Below are positions 21,466 to 34,051 of a stretch of DNA of 64,000 nucleotides, in pieces. The DNA is from Sclerodactyla briareus (lineage: Eukaryota > Echinodermata > Holothuroidea > Dendrochirotida > Sclerodactylidae): NCBI GenBank assembly GCA_026419785.1, contig JAODTK010001910.1:62001-126000 (forward strand). The letters run 5' to 3'. How positions within the stretch are numbered: the first letter of the stretch is position 1; the number at the start of each line of letters is the position of its first letter. A program made the position numbers and the translations under genes. Under the pieces are notes generated by a model. That model made no database searches, was not told the DNA's origin, and saw only the letters and a program-made list of their open reading frames with translations.

Positions 21466-24400
21466 TTGACCCCCTGCGATAGACTGTGTTGCTGGTAATC
21501 CTCAGGCATCTGATGATGTAATGGAAGCACAAGAACTGAGGTTTACATCTAATCCTGATAGTTCTCTGTCATGCCTGTTGAACTCCATGCTGTGCATCCT
21601 CCAAGGAAACAAATCTCGTCCATGGGGGTCTGTTGCAAATAGCATTCAACAAGCATTTCTGGAACAGTCTGGGTTCCACTACCCATCATGGTGTCTGCCA
21701 GGATATCTCCAAGGCCCATTATACTGTTTGGTTAGTTACCACAAAGGTGTTGAACCATGTCACATGCTACTGTCTTTGTGTGATTTGAATAGAAGACCGC
21801 ACTCTGTGGACAAACTGTGGCAACCATGGGGCAAGTAGACCACATAGCTTGTAATGGGTCTCCCTTGATTAGTTCAACATGTAATGTTTACATGGGCTAG
21901 CTCTCAAAACTGAACTGTCAGAACCTGATCTGCAGGTCCTTCAGCTTGTGCATGGGGGGGGGGATCTGTTGGAGCTGAAAGAATGTTCGATGAGCATGCC
22001 TTGCCTGTTATAGTTTCAATTTTGCAGAAATGTGTCATGAGTTGGGTAGGTCCTTGTAACCATGGTTGGGCAGGGACCCCCCCCCCAGTGCATGCACTCC
22101 TACTGTCAGTCCTTGGGGTGAAGAAAAATTGGTTTATTTGGTTTCTTTCTACCAATCAGCATCTCATATATCAGTGGTAATTCAGCTAACAATACCACTT
22201 GGAATCTCTCCATTCCTAGCTTCATCCTATAAAGTTGAAAACTCATACATATGCACACAGTTTTGGATTAGTCTTAAAATGTGTCTGTGGATTGAACCTG
22301 TGTGATAATGGTATGGTGCATTTCATTGGCATTTGTGTATAGTATAGATGCAGATTATGCATATTCATGACCTCTGCTCATACGGGAGAGTGCCAGAGGA
22401 CGTGTTTGATGGACCTAGTCAAAGAATGTATATAACCCGATGGGCGTAGCACAACTGGAAAACAGCAGTGAGCTGAATAAAGCGTCATGGGCAATATGAA
22501 TACTCTTAAAGTTTCAGAGTTTGTACAGAAGTGCTTTATTAGGGCTCCCCAGGGGCTGTATTTTCCTTCATATTTTTGTTATAGATACAACATTTTTCTG
22601 TAATCTCTTGGCTGTTAAGGGCCACCAAAGGGTGAACTAATCATTGTAAAAAAAAGGAGAAGATGATGTCAATGTATTGCAATGGTGTTAAACATGAACG
22701 TATAGCCAAAATACATCCTATTTTGATGTATAAGCCTCCCTAGCTGAACAATTGACAGTCATTTACTGGGGAGTCAGGTGTAAGGGTGCAATAGATATGG
22801 GGGTATGGGTCCAATTCCTGGTCAAGCATTACCAGCGCTCTGTAATGGATTAAACCCCACCCCGAGCTTGTGAAATTGTGACATGGGCAGGACCAAGATG
22901 AGAATTTTTTGCATGGCAAAGCTGCAGATGCTTATTATTTAGCACTGACTGATTTTGCAGGGCAAAAAAACCTTCACCTCCCAAAAATGACATTAGGTTA
23001 TGCCCCCCACTCTCCCTTCCTGCCGTGCAGTAGTTAACCTACCGGTTGTCCTGATACCCTGGTGTAATTAGAGATTCCCAATGATAAAGTCAGTCTCAAA
23101 CAACCATGTTCACAAGGCCAGAATACTTTCACCCGCCTATCACCTATAACGAACTCATGCCCCCAGCGACAAATTTGAGAAGAGGTTCATATACCAGATT
23201 GGATAGGAAATGTGGAAGGTGAAAAATGTTGAACTTCGATCTGCACGATTGATAATTTGACCTTGGTGCACTTTGTTTGTCTGTTTGTCAGAGAATCTGT
23301 CTGTGAGAATGGAGAGAAGTGTGGAGGTGTGCAATGGTGAATTTCCGAAGTATTAAAATAAGGCTAGTTTTTCCTATCAGCCTTTGGGTCTCATGAAAAC
23401 ATCAAGGAACACTATGAAGTTCAGAGAGGATCATGAATTGACCTTTTCAATTGATTAGTAGTTACATGAAGCAGAACGATCCTTGTATCTGTTTTTCCAC
23501 AAAATAGATGACTCCCGTCCCTGGGTTGTCAATGGAGGCGAGATGGGGATTCTGTCAGAAAACCTTGAAGCAGGAATAGAAATTTGCCAGAGCAATATTG
23601 GTGGAAATGGAAACCGAGCGATTGTCGCCTTATACGCTTCGCCAGGATCAATTTGATACAATAGTGAGAGGAATGGCTCAGGGCTGTGTGATGATCGTGG
23701 TAATGGACGGCTGTTAATAGCAGATTGCTTGGTAATTTGAAAACGAAAGAAGCACGAACCCATGAAGGACATTTCATCATGGGTTTTATTTTTCATTTCG
23801 TTCACATTTTACGGGATGGACAGATGGGGGGAGGTTTTCAGCTTTGTTGAATGTAGAAAATATTCAGAGAGCACCGAAGCCTGCCACTAAACCGTTGATG
23901 CTATGATTCAAAGCTATTCAGACATATTAAGATAACAAATATAGGAAGAACGTTTCAGTTTGTGTCTGCTTCAAATTGAAGAATCGTTGTTTGAGGCATA
24001 CTGGAAGGTATTATTGCCATGTAAGTGTGAGGCTGGTCTGTAAATTATTCTAATCTCGAGCTTGATTAGAAGGTCACAGGCAAAAAGACACTTCTATTTT
24101 ATGGGCCAATTTTTTTGGCCTGAATCCTGCTGCTTTCACATAATGCTGCAATGTTTAAGCATACATTCCACACCATGATCTTACATGCATTGGATTAGAG
24201 CAACAAATTTGACACATGGACCAAAACTTGGGCAATTTTTTTTCACTTTTCAATGCTTAAATCTGGTCTGAATTTTTTATTTTAGTAATCCTTTTGCATA
24301 AGTTTTCTCCTAAATTCTGGGTGATAATCTTTCTCATTCCCACTTCCTACATCAAAGGGCTGAGCTATTGCTTTGCATCATCATTTTGATGCATATGCCA

Positions 24401-25445
24401 TTAAATGGACATTTTACAGGGGTTTCATTATTTTGTCCCCTCATTAGTGACAGAAGGCAATGGAAAATACATAGCTGATATAGAAAGCATGTTATAGGGA
24501 GATGACAGTCTGCCTATGGGCCTATTCCTCGCTCTCTCACAATTGAATGGATAAAATAGGGGTGGTGCCATCAAGGGGTGGGGGGCACTTGCCCACCCTT
24601 CAAAAGCTCTCATTCATCCTTCCTCATTGGAGAACAAATGAGAATCTGAACCCAAAGCCAAATTCCTACATTTCACTATATTTTGACGTATGCAGGTACT
24701 GACGTTGGGTAGTAGTGGCTCTGATGTCAGGGGTGACATCAGATATGTTGACAAGACACTGATACATCATCTAAAACAAGCTAGATGGAAAATGACCTGA
24801 CCAGAAATGCTGCTGTTGGTTGGGGGGTAGGGTGCGTTCCACATGCCGGGGTATAAGATGCTGGTTCCCCCATTGGGACCCTCGGCCATCTTGTCAGGCT
24901 AATCTGGCGTAGCACATGAGAAAAAACTGGGCACAGATCATTGAGAGTCCTGCCCCCACCTTCTGACTGGGAGTGGAATCGAGAGTTTTGAAACCAGACA
25001 GATTGTATCTAGATGGTGTTGTACCTGGGATCAGCCCTCCTGTAGAGGGTGGGGGGAGTGGGGGTTTGCCATATAGCTGCACCACTGTGGTGGCTGAGTC
25101 ATTAGTGAACTGTAAACTGTCATCTACACTACTCTCCGTGACATAGCTAGCCTACAATTGCAAGTCTTCCAACGGAGTTTCGAAGGGAAGGGGCTCTGTT
25201 GGAAAGCATTAGGCTGCAGTAACACTTAGGGAGGAATGGATTCTTCTCAAGATAATACATAATGTGAACACCACATTTCATGTGAAATCTCTCAAATGCT
25301 CAACGTATTAAACAGTATGATACATCTGCAATTACATCGTATGATTTATGTATTCCAGTTCAAAAAGGATCAGCTAGTTGCTATAATTTCTTGGAACACA
25401 ATTGGCAACACACGCATAAGGAATAGCTATTTCTTCTTCTTTCAG
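21466..25445. other. Four kilobases without supported genes
   Basis: A 106-codon plus-strand frame (21521-21838) and two overlapping minus-strand frames (23455-23805) lack motifs and splice support. Homopolymers of 10 G (21954-21963) and 10 C (22077-22086) are present. A small inverted repeat, CTGATGTCAGGGGTGACATC, lies near 24721. This may be intronic sequence upstream of the exon at 25446, which cannot be confirmed here. Confidence 0.35.
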
Positions 25446-26435
25446 GCAGTAGACACTCAGGGAGGGGACATGGCTTAGTCTTCAGGGGTGGTGGACGAGG
25501 ACGCCAGCACAGAGGCGATGGCAGTAGAGGTAACCAGAGAGGGCGGAGCTACCCAAGCAATCGAAGAGGTGGGAGGTCCCCTGGACCCCATCGGATCAAT
25601 ATCCCAATGGGTAGAGGGAAAGAGTGTCTCTCACCCTTAAGCAACCCTATGACCAATGGGAGCCCAGTGGTGTGAAGACTGGGAAACTGCAGAAGACAAG
25701 ATCCTTGCAGAGTCCCCTCAGGGCCCCCAAGGGGAGCTTTGGAAGCCCTCCCCCAACCAAGACCCGCTTTCAGGTCCAATTGGTACCTGGGAGCCCCCCA
25801 AGGAAGAGAGACAGTGGGAGAGGAATGGCAGAACAATAAAATGTCCATCGGTGAAAAAGTCCAACATTGGCAAGACTTCGGTTTCCTTGGTCCAATGCCC
25901 CTAGACCAGGAGGGGAACCCGATTAGCCCCACCGAACTAGACCAGCCTCCCAGACCCAACTGGAGTCAAAAAAATTCTGCTGTTAATCCGTCGAGCACCC
26001 AGTCAGTTCCAGCAAGGTTACGACTCCCTAAAAGCTCACCTGTTCCCCAGCAAACTTCAAAGACAGTAGGCGACAACAGCACCTCTGACAAGACTGGAAG
26101 GGAGAATGACTGTCTCGCCGCTAGCGGGGTGGAGCACTCTCCTGCTGATGATTCTAGGGGGGAGCTAGACGTAGTGACCAAGTTGGTCGAGGAGATGGAT
26201 GTAGGAAAAACAATCACTGATGTGAAGAGCAGAAGACTGGGAAAAAAGGTGTGAAACTGGAACCGCTCATAATTCCAAACAGGCAGAGTAGCCCCATGAG
26301 TCCGACCAGCCCACTTTCAGCTGGATCTCTGAAGACGCCAACGGACTTGATAGCAGACTGGTCTACGACACCAACTGAGAACAAGCTTAACACTCTCACA
26401 GAAGAATCCGGTGCTTACCAGTATGAAAATACAGA
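25446..26435 (+). CDS. Exon of an unrecognised RGG-box, Trp-rich protein (frameshifted)
   Basis: A pyrimidine-rich tract ending 'tcttcttctttcag' precedes 25446 and a GTGAGT donor begins at 26436, so this is an internal exon of about 990 bp. Translation starts in a glycine/arginine region (25446-25615) with 'FRGGGRGRQHRGDGSRGNQR' and 'RRGGRSPGP', an RGG box of the kind that binds RNA. The next ~200 bp are Trp- and Glu-rich ('DWETAEDKI', 'GTWEPPKEERQWE', 'VQHWQDFGFLGPMPLD'), then a Ser/Pro/Thr-rich segment, an acidic part ('VTKLVEEMDVG'), and finally 'PNRQSSPMSPTSP' and 'LIADWSTTPTENKL'. The frame changes near 25640-25670, 25815-25835 and 26245-26255. Coding-like composition on both sides of each change suggests sequencing indels or recent decay rather than noncoding DNA. 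I do not recognise the family; RNA binding is inferred only from the RGG region. Upstream and downstream exons were not located. Confidence 0.6.
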
Positions 26436-28004
26436 GTGAGTGTGAGGATGGTTGACATCCTAATACATAAAATAATTTGAAGCTTGGCTGAAAAAGCATC
26501 ATCTTCTCATAAATTGAACCAAGCTGGAGCCTCTTATTGAAAAGAGTGAAAGCATTATCTTGGCTGTTGTGGTTGGGTGAAAAAACATAAAAGTATCAGT
26601 ACTCTCATGGATAGGGGGTCAACAATGCACAAAAATACTTTCTATGAATCACCATGAAAAGGTGCTACCATATGCTCACTACAGGCAAAAATGAGGGCGT
26701 TCATTGAATATAATCGATGGTGTAATAAATGGTTGTATTGCCTCCCCAACTACTGTGGAATAGGAAAAGAAGGACACTTTGTTTGACATTTACTGGTACC
26801 TGGTGGGAATGGCAGGTACCTACAGGGTGTATGACGCCATATTGATGTGATAGGATCCAGGAAGTTTGGTAGTTCAATGTTGAATCTTACTTTTCCTTCT
26901 ATTCTGAATATTTTGAACAATTTGAAAATCAATTCCTAGCAGCATTTTGGTTTGGGAATTGAGATATTGCACATTTGTAATACAAAAACAACATTATGTT
27001 ACATGACTCAATGTTATATACCGAGCTTGAAGATGAAAAAGTTCCTAATTGGTAGAAAATATGGAATTTAATAATGAAGAATTTGTATTGTGACACAAGT
27101 GTCACATGGTGTGAAGCCGCCACGTGTCGGCTAAATGTCCGTCACATGTGTCAATGCAATAACTCTTCAACACATTGACTGAATCACCTGAAATTTGACA
27201 CATATGTAATAATTTTTTATCAGATTAGGGGGTGCCAACATGCAATCCCCCAGTTCGGAAGCAAAAAAAAGGAAGAAGGTAAAAATTGAAAATACCAAAA
27301 GCAGAAGAAAAAAAAACTGCTAGAGCCAGCGAAAAAAAAAGTTAAAAAATGAGACAACATTGTGTTCTGCTAAAAAATATCATTGACTAATCACATCGGC
27401 ACATAGAGTCCAGAAAGATTAACAATTAGTTAGACCATGGGAAATTGGTGAGTTATTAGTAGTTACTTTGCAATGAAGTGTTCGTGGAGATAGCAATGGA
27501 AAATATGGGTCACCAAAGAAGATCAATTTGAACACTACAACTTGAGGAAGGAATCAGCCGAAGAAAAAAAAAAATACTACTGGTGAAAAAAGTGCAAGCC
27601 ATTAATCATAGAATTTGAAAATGGCTTCGAGATCAGCAGATGAAAATGTTGTGCCAACAGGAGGACCAATTGAAATTGATGCCTTCAGTAAAGCCTGATT
27701 GAAGCATCTGAAATGAGCAAAGAGAACACAAAATCAATGTAGAATATCTGCACTGAACCTATAAAATATGTAGTGGCAGTCATATGTAGTGGCAGTCGTC
27801 ATCCGAGACGTTATTACACTCGTGCGTTGATGTGTCTGTCGGTGTATATCACCAACCGACTGGTAATAGTATCTGGTTCTTTATATAGCGCTATATTTTT
27901 GACAGCTGTCAGTACCAAGCGCTTCACGGATGCTACCCTGATCATAGGAACTGGTATGCTCCCCAACAAACCGGGTAAGTGAGCTGCTGTCTTGTGGGTG
28001 CAGG
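26436..28004. other. Probable intron/intergenic sequence
   Basis: Begins with the GTGAGT donor. AT-rich, with A-rich patches at 27265-27345 and 27560-27575. No further exon was found. The frames at 27773-28071 overlap on opposite strands and lead into palindromic sequence. Confidence 0.35.
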
Positions 28005-28108
28005 TTGTACTCAAATTCCTCACGGGTTCAAAGTACAACCATTGTACGAGTGAAGCCGTCAAGATAAGCACCCTGCTTCATCTCCACATTGTACTCAAGG
28101 GTACAATG
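28005..28108. repeat. Pair of short palindromes (GTACAACC and CATTGTAC stems)
   Basis: The first stem-loop has 8-bp arms: GGTTGTAC at about 28005 pairs with GTACAACC at about 28041. The second, CATTGTACTCAAGGGTACAATG (28087-28108), has 8-bp arms around a 6-base loop. The pieces share the word 'gtactcaa', suggesting remnants of one palindromic repeat. Confidence 0.5.
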
Positions 28109-30100
28109 AGGACTCAACCATTGGGTTACGAGCTCGACACCTCAACTAATCAGACAACCACGCTCCATCTTAGCCTAGGCTATTCCTCTTGCAATGAATG
28201 ATCTTGGGAGAAAGTTTCAAGTGGCTTGCTCGCTAATTAAATTTGCTGTACACTGTGAGATCAACTTTCTACTCCCCATTCCGTGTTGTATTTTTCACAT
28301 ACGTTCGAACTGGACGGTTTACTAGACATGAACTGGTTACAAGACAGCTTATTCCAGTTGTGTATGATCAGTTTCACTCAAACCATCCGAACATGGTCCA
28401 GAATAATTCAAGGCATAGTAGCCTGAGAAATCCATTTGAAACTCATTGAACATGGTTCATAGATTAATACATTGAATTACAGTTTAAGCTTCTAGTAGGA
28501 ACCAGTGGAACTGACTCCAACTGGCAACCACCAGTTGTTTCGAGTGGTATTAACAAGTGAAGGATAGACTCAGTTGAACTGTCATCAGTATTGGAATTAG
28601 AGCAGGTCAAACTGAATCAAATGCCACTTGAAGCCAGTTTAACTTGATTAGGTGAATTAAACTGGCTAATATCTTAGTAGTAATTAGCGTTGAAATTCTG
28701 GATAAAAATTATGGGATCGGTGCTCCAAGTTCAGTTTTGTATCAGCTTTTTCTTCAAAATACAATCAAAACAGTGTTTTAACAGGCATATGAGTTTTTTT
28801 TATTGATTTTTAAATAGAGGTTTCATTATCTGTAATTTGTTGTTCTCCTTTGAATTATTTCACTGTGGAGACTAGAGGTGCCTTTTCAGCATAGGTGAAA
28901 TGAAGACACCTATGTACTGTACATATTTGGGAAATCTATAATGCACAATTTATACTGCATACTTTTTAATAAATCTGTTTAGTCTGGACTTCTAAATAAG
29001 GTATTTCTTCACAGTTTTCCATGGTTTGTTTCAGAGGACCTAGAAATAAATTGTTATTTTTTGCCTCATAGCTGCCTAGTTTTAAAGTTTACAACCATAG
29101 AATAGTATTAATAATAGGCACCATTGCAGTGTTTGGACAGGATTATGCCAAATCCATTAGTTTGGCATATCCATATTGTATGCCCTAATATAATCCTTAT
29201 ACCCCGCAGCACCACTAAACCCCCAGCACCTGAAATAGATTGCCTTTCTCACATACCATACCCCCTGCTTGAATTTGCACCATGACCATTGCAAGGAAGT
29301 CCTTTCCATGTGTTCTCTCACACCTGGATGGTGAGAAACCCAGGCACAATGTAGGTTTGAAGCTACAACCATTGGATCTGACTGAGCTGAATGGCTACAT
29401 CACCATGGCAACCCAACCAGTTGATCACCACCCCTCTCCTCCAATTAGTCAGGAAGATGCTTAAGTTCAACACTTACCTGTCGCGATGTGGCATCTCCGA
29501 CCAGCAAGTCCCCATCATAGCTGCACTTATGACAGGTGGGGGGGGGGGGGGGGGGGTGGTATTGTTCAATATGCTGGCAGTACAATGAATACCTTCAATT
29601 AGTTTTGCCATGTTAGTTTGCCAGTCCGAGCCTGTTCAGTGCTTTAGATAAGCCTCTTGTTAGCAGAGACAATCTGTTGGCCAGGAAGTATCAAGAGGCA
29701 AAGACTATGCTGAGTAGTGAATCAACTGGAGTTATTATTATTACCCCTACACCATATGCCCTTGTCATATTGCTTACCTCTAATGGAGCAAAAAAGATGT
29801 GCCACTGGCAACCCCACTGTCATAGCAGCCAGATGTAAACATCAGTACCAGTTCTGAAGGGATGTCATTGACATATCTGAGTAGCGCAGATATCGATACC
29901 GTGAACTGTAGTTGACCCCCGTCAGCTCAAGTCTATGGGTCTTACAATTGTCAATATATTTTTCGTTTTGTATGCACTTATTACTGCATTTGGCATTATT
30001 TACCGTATTTGGCATAACTTAAAACAGAAGGATAATTCGTCTAGTGCAAAATGTTTTCTCCCATCTAGCACCTACATAAAATTTGAGAATTCACTGCGTT
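28109..30100. other. Stretch without supported genes, 19-G tract
   Basis: Segment 28290-28690 is unusually rich in AACTGG and CCAGTT words, but no clear arm pairing was established. A run of 19 G occupies 29538-29556. Overlapping frames at 29157-29588 are not convincing. Confidence 0.35.
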
Positions 30101-30107
30101 CCCTAAC

Positions 30108-30370
30108 TCACCTTCTTGAGCTCATCTTATTAGCAGTTGGCCCTAGTAACTCCATCTTATCGGGACTAATCCAAGTATTGGGTCCAGAAATTGTGATATT
30201 GTACGAAAGTCAAGACGAAAGATAGAGATGTGCTCGTTACGTACATAAGACTGGTGTCCCCCTCGAGGTGTCACTTAAATGCATCAGTTTGGGGTGGGGT
30301 GCAAAAAGGCCGCCGATAAGATGGAGTTACTAAGGCAACTGCTAATCAGATGAGCTTAAGAATGTGAGTG
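30108..30370. mobile_element. Inverted-repeat element (TTAGTAACTCCATCTTATCGG arms)
   Basis: The left arm at about 30112-30166 ('gagctcatcttattagcagt', 'tagtaactccatcttatcgg') matches the reverse complement of 30316-30366 with only a few differences over ~52 bp. The interior is about 150 bp. A second copy of the right part (from 'ggtgtc.c..aaggtgtca' through 'gatggagttactaggggcaac') lies at 56590-56715. The open frame 29935-30225 runs through the left arm and is therefore not called a gene. Confidence 0.65.
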
Positions 30371-30697
30371 GTCGATAGTTACAATACCCAAACCAGTAAG
30401 TTTTTGGGTTTCACATTGTCTTGGACGATGGAGCGCAAACTGGTTGCTAAAGTCATTTCTATAGGAACCCACAATCAGATTAGTGTGACATGAATTGACA
30501 AGCAAAACCATTAACAGTCACATACCATATTAAAATAGCATGTTTTTAGTTGTTCCATTACAATTTGAAAAGTACCTTTTTATTTAAGTATTTATACATC
30601 ATAATTATGGCAGGCATGAACTATTCTTTGCATTGCCTATCTATCTATTATGATGTAAAATAATACCGACAAATTGAACATGGTAGATTGGAATCTA

Positions 30698-30856
30698 TCA
30701 ATAAGCCCTGGTCACACTTTAGCAGTCACACCATAGCGATTAAAAAGCCCACCGTAACAGCGATTAGGATATGAATGGTTGTCACATTTATCATTATCAG
30801 AGCCGCTACTGACAATTACTTTTATTGTTACATTCATGTGTGACCGGTGCTATTGA
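30698..30856. mobile_element. MITE with TCAATAAGCCCTGGTCACAC ends
   Basis: The left end TCAATAAGCCCTGGTCACAC pairs with the reverse complement of the right end, TCAATAGCACCGGTCACACA. The element is 159 bp. The short length and lack of coding content mark it as non-autonomous. Target duplication is unclear because the outermost bases are themselves inverted. Confidence 0.65.
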
Positions 30857-33239
30857 GGTTTGTTTTGTTTGTTTTTGAGCAACAGGAAAGACAAGTTTAG
30901 CATATAGAAACTCCTAAATGCATATGCTTAGCAACCCAAATTAAGAATTTCTTGGAGATCTTTCTCTTTATGTTCATGCACAATCCATATTCTGAGTGCA
31001 CGCTTGGTTTTGAATTTTAGTGTGTGGGCCGAATGGTAAGAAGCTATGTATTATATTGTATCATAAAGTTAAATAATAATAAGCATTTATATAAATGAAA
31101 CCAATAATTATATTTTACATAGTCTCAAGAGTTCATTATAAGTTATGATTTTATTGTTGGTCTAAAATTGTTATAATATTTTCCCCCTCTGAAATGTGGG
31201 ATATTCATTTTGAACAGGTCAGTTGAGTTGCAACAATTATACATAGGTTGTAAAATAAAAGTATATTTTTAAATCTTTTCTCTCACTGTCTAAAGCTTCA
31301 ATAAAAATTTAAAGTTATGTCCACACACTGTTGTTTATGTCCTCCAATAATTCATTCTTGCTCAACCTTCCTGGAATTGATTGGTCCGTAGAAGGCCAAC
31401 CAGACGGTCTGGCTAACTTTGGGTAAGTTTTGAAAATCGAAAATGACTTAACAGAGCCGTGTAATGTACGGTCAATTGTTTCGTCTGACCACAGGATCCT
31501 AATTATTGCCACTTGCTGGTTGCATTGGTCCGTGCACTAGATACTGCAGACAGTGAGGTGAAATGTTTGTTGCTCGTGAAGTCGACCACCACACAAATGG
31601 TTCGTTCGCTTGTGGTCATTTACAACCATGCCTCGAGTGTCTGCTGTGGTCACACCACTATTTTTGGGGGGGGGGTTAAATCTTTGCGACCATTACCATG
31701 GCCAATGTATATCCCCTATGTTTCATTGGTTGCATTGGGGACTGGAAAAGTGTCAAATTGATCATTTTCAAATGCAAATAAATGGATGATTTTTGATATC
31801 ATTCAGATTTTCAAGATTGGGGCCCAAATTAATCGGAAGTATCCCACATTCTATACCATCGGGACATTGCTTCAATGGAATTTTATGCAATTTTTGGGCC
31901 TAAGTATCTCACAGCACACATCAGAGCTTTTCGTTGCACAACCAATTAGATACAGTTCCTAAAGTGAATCTTGTTTCTTCTTCTTGTTCTGATTACACCA
32001 AGAAAAAGGGGAAGTTTCCTACTCTACAGCTGAGGCTACGATACAGGACAAGTCATTGTAACGCTCTGCTCAGAACTGGCTGGAGGGTGTCTACAGTTCA
32101 TGTATCCTTGCGGGTGAATTCCACTTCTCGGTCAGTGCCTCGGACTTTCTCCCCAAGTTCTCTCTTCAGTAATGACCCAGGATTAGATCCATGATAGGCA
32201 AGCTATAGCTATATCATGGCAATCTATACTCACTGGGCTTAAATACATCACGGTATTTATCATATCTCAGTGTTAGAGGTGCCTCCACGCCAAGTGCTTT
32301 CAAATCTGGATTGAATCCTTAGCCTTGGAAGATATCATTCAATGAGCGGATTCAATTGATGCTCGCCACCTGTGCCTGCATGTTACATCACAGCATGTGG
32401 AGTTTATGCAGTAACTCACTGGAACCACTGTAGGAGGCCGCCCTACTACCTTTCCACGGATAAGAAGTTAAACTGAACAGGCGATTGCAATTATTGTGCT
32501 TTTTCAGTGTATTTACAATTCCTTTGCACACATACAGAGCACATACAATATACACAGAGAACCAGTCCTGTTCATTTACTGCTCAAATGAGAACAATTAT
32601 TTCTTACCAAGAACTATGATTTTGTCCAAAAGTTCACGAATACGGTCATGAATCTCATACTGGAGAGCGACTGCTCAATAAAAGTTCACCACGAGGAGGG
32701 CATAATCAAACAAATGATATTCTCATTATCTAGTCCTCTCCTCTCCTCAAACCAATTCCTGCAATCTGAATAAGTTAGACACATAAACGTCTGCTGTTGC
32801 CCTCACTGCTGCTGAGTGCATGGCAAGTAGTAGGGAAAGAAATTTACCATACAAACTGAGATCAAAGTAGCATTCATCAGAGTTTGAGAACCTAACCTTT
32901 CCAGAGCCTGGCAAATCAACAAAATACCACAAGGAGATTTTTACAAACTTAACATTATCGGTACCGGTACCAGGAAAAAATCATTATGTTTATCTTAGTA
33001 TACCACACTGAATTATATTTATCAAGATGTAATCTCAAATAGCACACAAAAACAGCAGGTTCTATGCAGTTTGGTCACTGTGTTTCAACAAGCATCAGTT
33101 TAATACTAGAACAGAAATTGCCTAATAGATTTTCTTCTTTGTGCACTCTCTCATTTTCAAGATGCACCCCCAATACAAACACCCAGGCCTGCCGTTCAAA
33201 ACGGGACTATTGTTACAATCCCCAGAATGATCACATGTG
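30857..33239. other. Stretch without supported genes
   Basis: AT-rich. A minus-strand frame at 31315-31512 and plus-strand frames at 31513-31761 and 31934-32194 lack motifs. A run of 10 G sits at 31666-31675. A GGTACCGGTACC palindrome occurs near 32960. Confidence 0.35.
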
Positions 33240-33345
33240 TACCAAACTCCCTAAATGGTCAGTCACAAAGGTTGACTCTGGGAAGTGTGTGCAAACTCCC
33301 TAATGGTCCCGTCACAAAAGTGACTCTCAGGCTGGGAAGTGTGAC
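33240..33345 (+). repeat. Two-copy ~52-bp tandem duplication
   Basis: 'aaactccctaaatggtc.gtcacaaaggttgactc..gggaagtgtg' occurs at about 33243-33290 and again at about 33293-33345 with a few indels. The frame spanning it (33064-33418) is repeat-driven. Confidence 0.7.
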
Positions 33346-33864
33346 ATGTAGAAAACATCAAACATGCTGCTACCAATTGGGTCATTTTAAAGAAATTCCA
33401 AGTCATCTAGGTGACTGAAGGTGCGTCAATGAACAAGACTGGTATGACTAACTTTTGACAATGACTCACCCTGTTTGGGAAATGACAATACATCTTCACA
33501 TGAATTATTGTATTCATTAAGTCACAAACCAAAGGATAAAAGTAGGCTGGGGTAAAACAGTTGAACTACACAGATAATGTTATGTGTTTCATTGTGTTGA
33601 ATACCTAACATTCTGCAGAGGTTCTGTTGTCTTCCCTCACTGAAGTAGCCATCCACACCTACCAACCTAATACCGCAATCCTCTCTCATAGACTGATTAT
33701 TTTTCAAAAAGAAATTAATGTGTCGACTTGACGTAAAAACAATATCTGCGGGGTTGTGGGGCACAGTATGATTAATTCAATTCATTATATTATGATTATA
33801 ATAAAGAAATTCCATGAGGGATCTTTTCTGTTTTGTGCAATGCACAAACTGCGAAGGCTCTACC

Positions 33865-34051
33865 CAGGACGCGCATTAAGGGATTTTGACTTTGCATAGC
33901 AGTTTCTCGTAACAATTCAATTTCTACTAGGCCATTCTACAACTTCTTCATAGAGTTGCACTGCAAATTTTGCTATGCATGATATTTGGCATAGCAATTT
34001 GCCTCAATTTACTAGCAAACTGCTATGCTATACCAGCTAATGCGAGCCCTG
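33865..34051. mobile_element. MITE with CAGGGCTCGCATTA-type ends and TGCATAGCAGTTT inner arms
   Basis: The left side reads 'caggacgcgcattaa...tttgcatagcagttt'. The reverse complement of the right side reads 'cagggctcgcattagc...atagcatagcagttt'. The element is about 187 bp with further GCTATGC words in the centre. It belongs by design to the palindromic AGGGCTCGC-ended elements common in marine invertebrates. Confidence 0.6.

Noticed and set aside
29935..30225. 96-codon hydrophobic-start frame resembling a small membrane protein
   Set aside because: Its 3' third lies in an inverted-repeat arm that recurs elsewhere.
31315..31512. 'ILWSDET' on the minus strand, reminiscent of Tc1/mariner transposases
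   Set aside because: No other catalytic or flanking transposase motif and no inverted ends; chance similarity of a short word.
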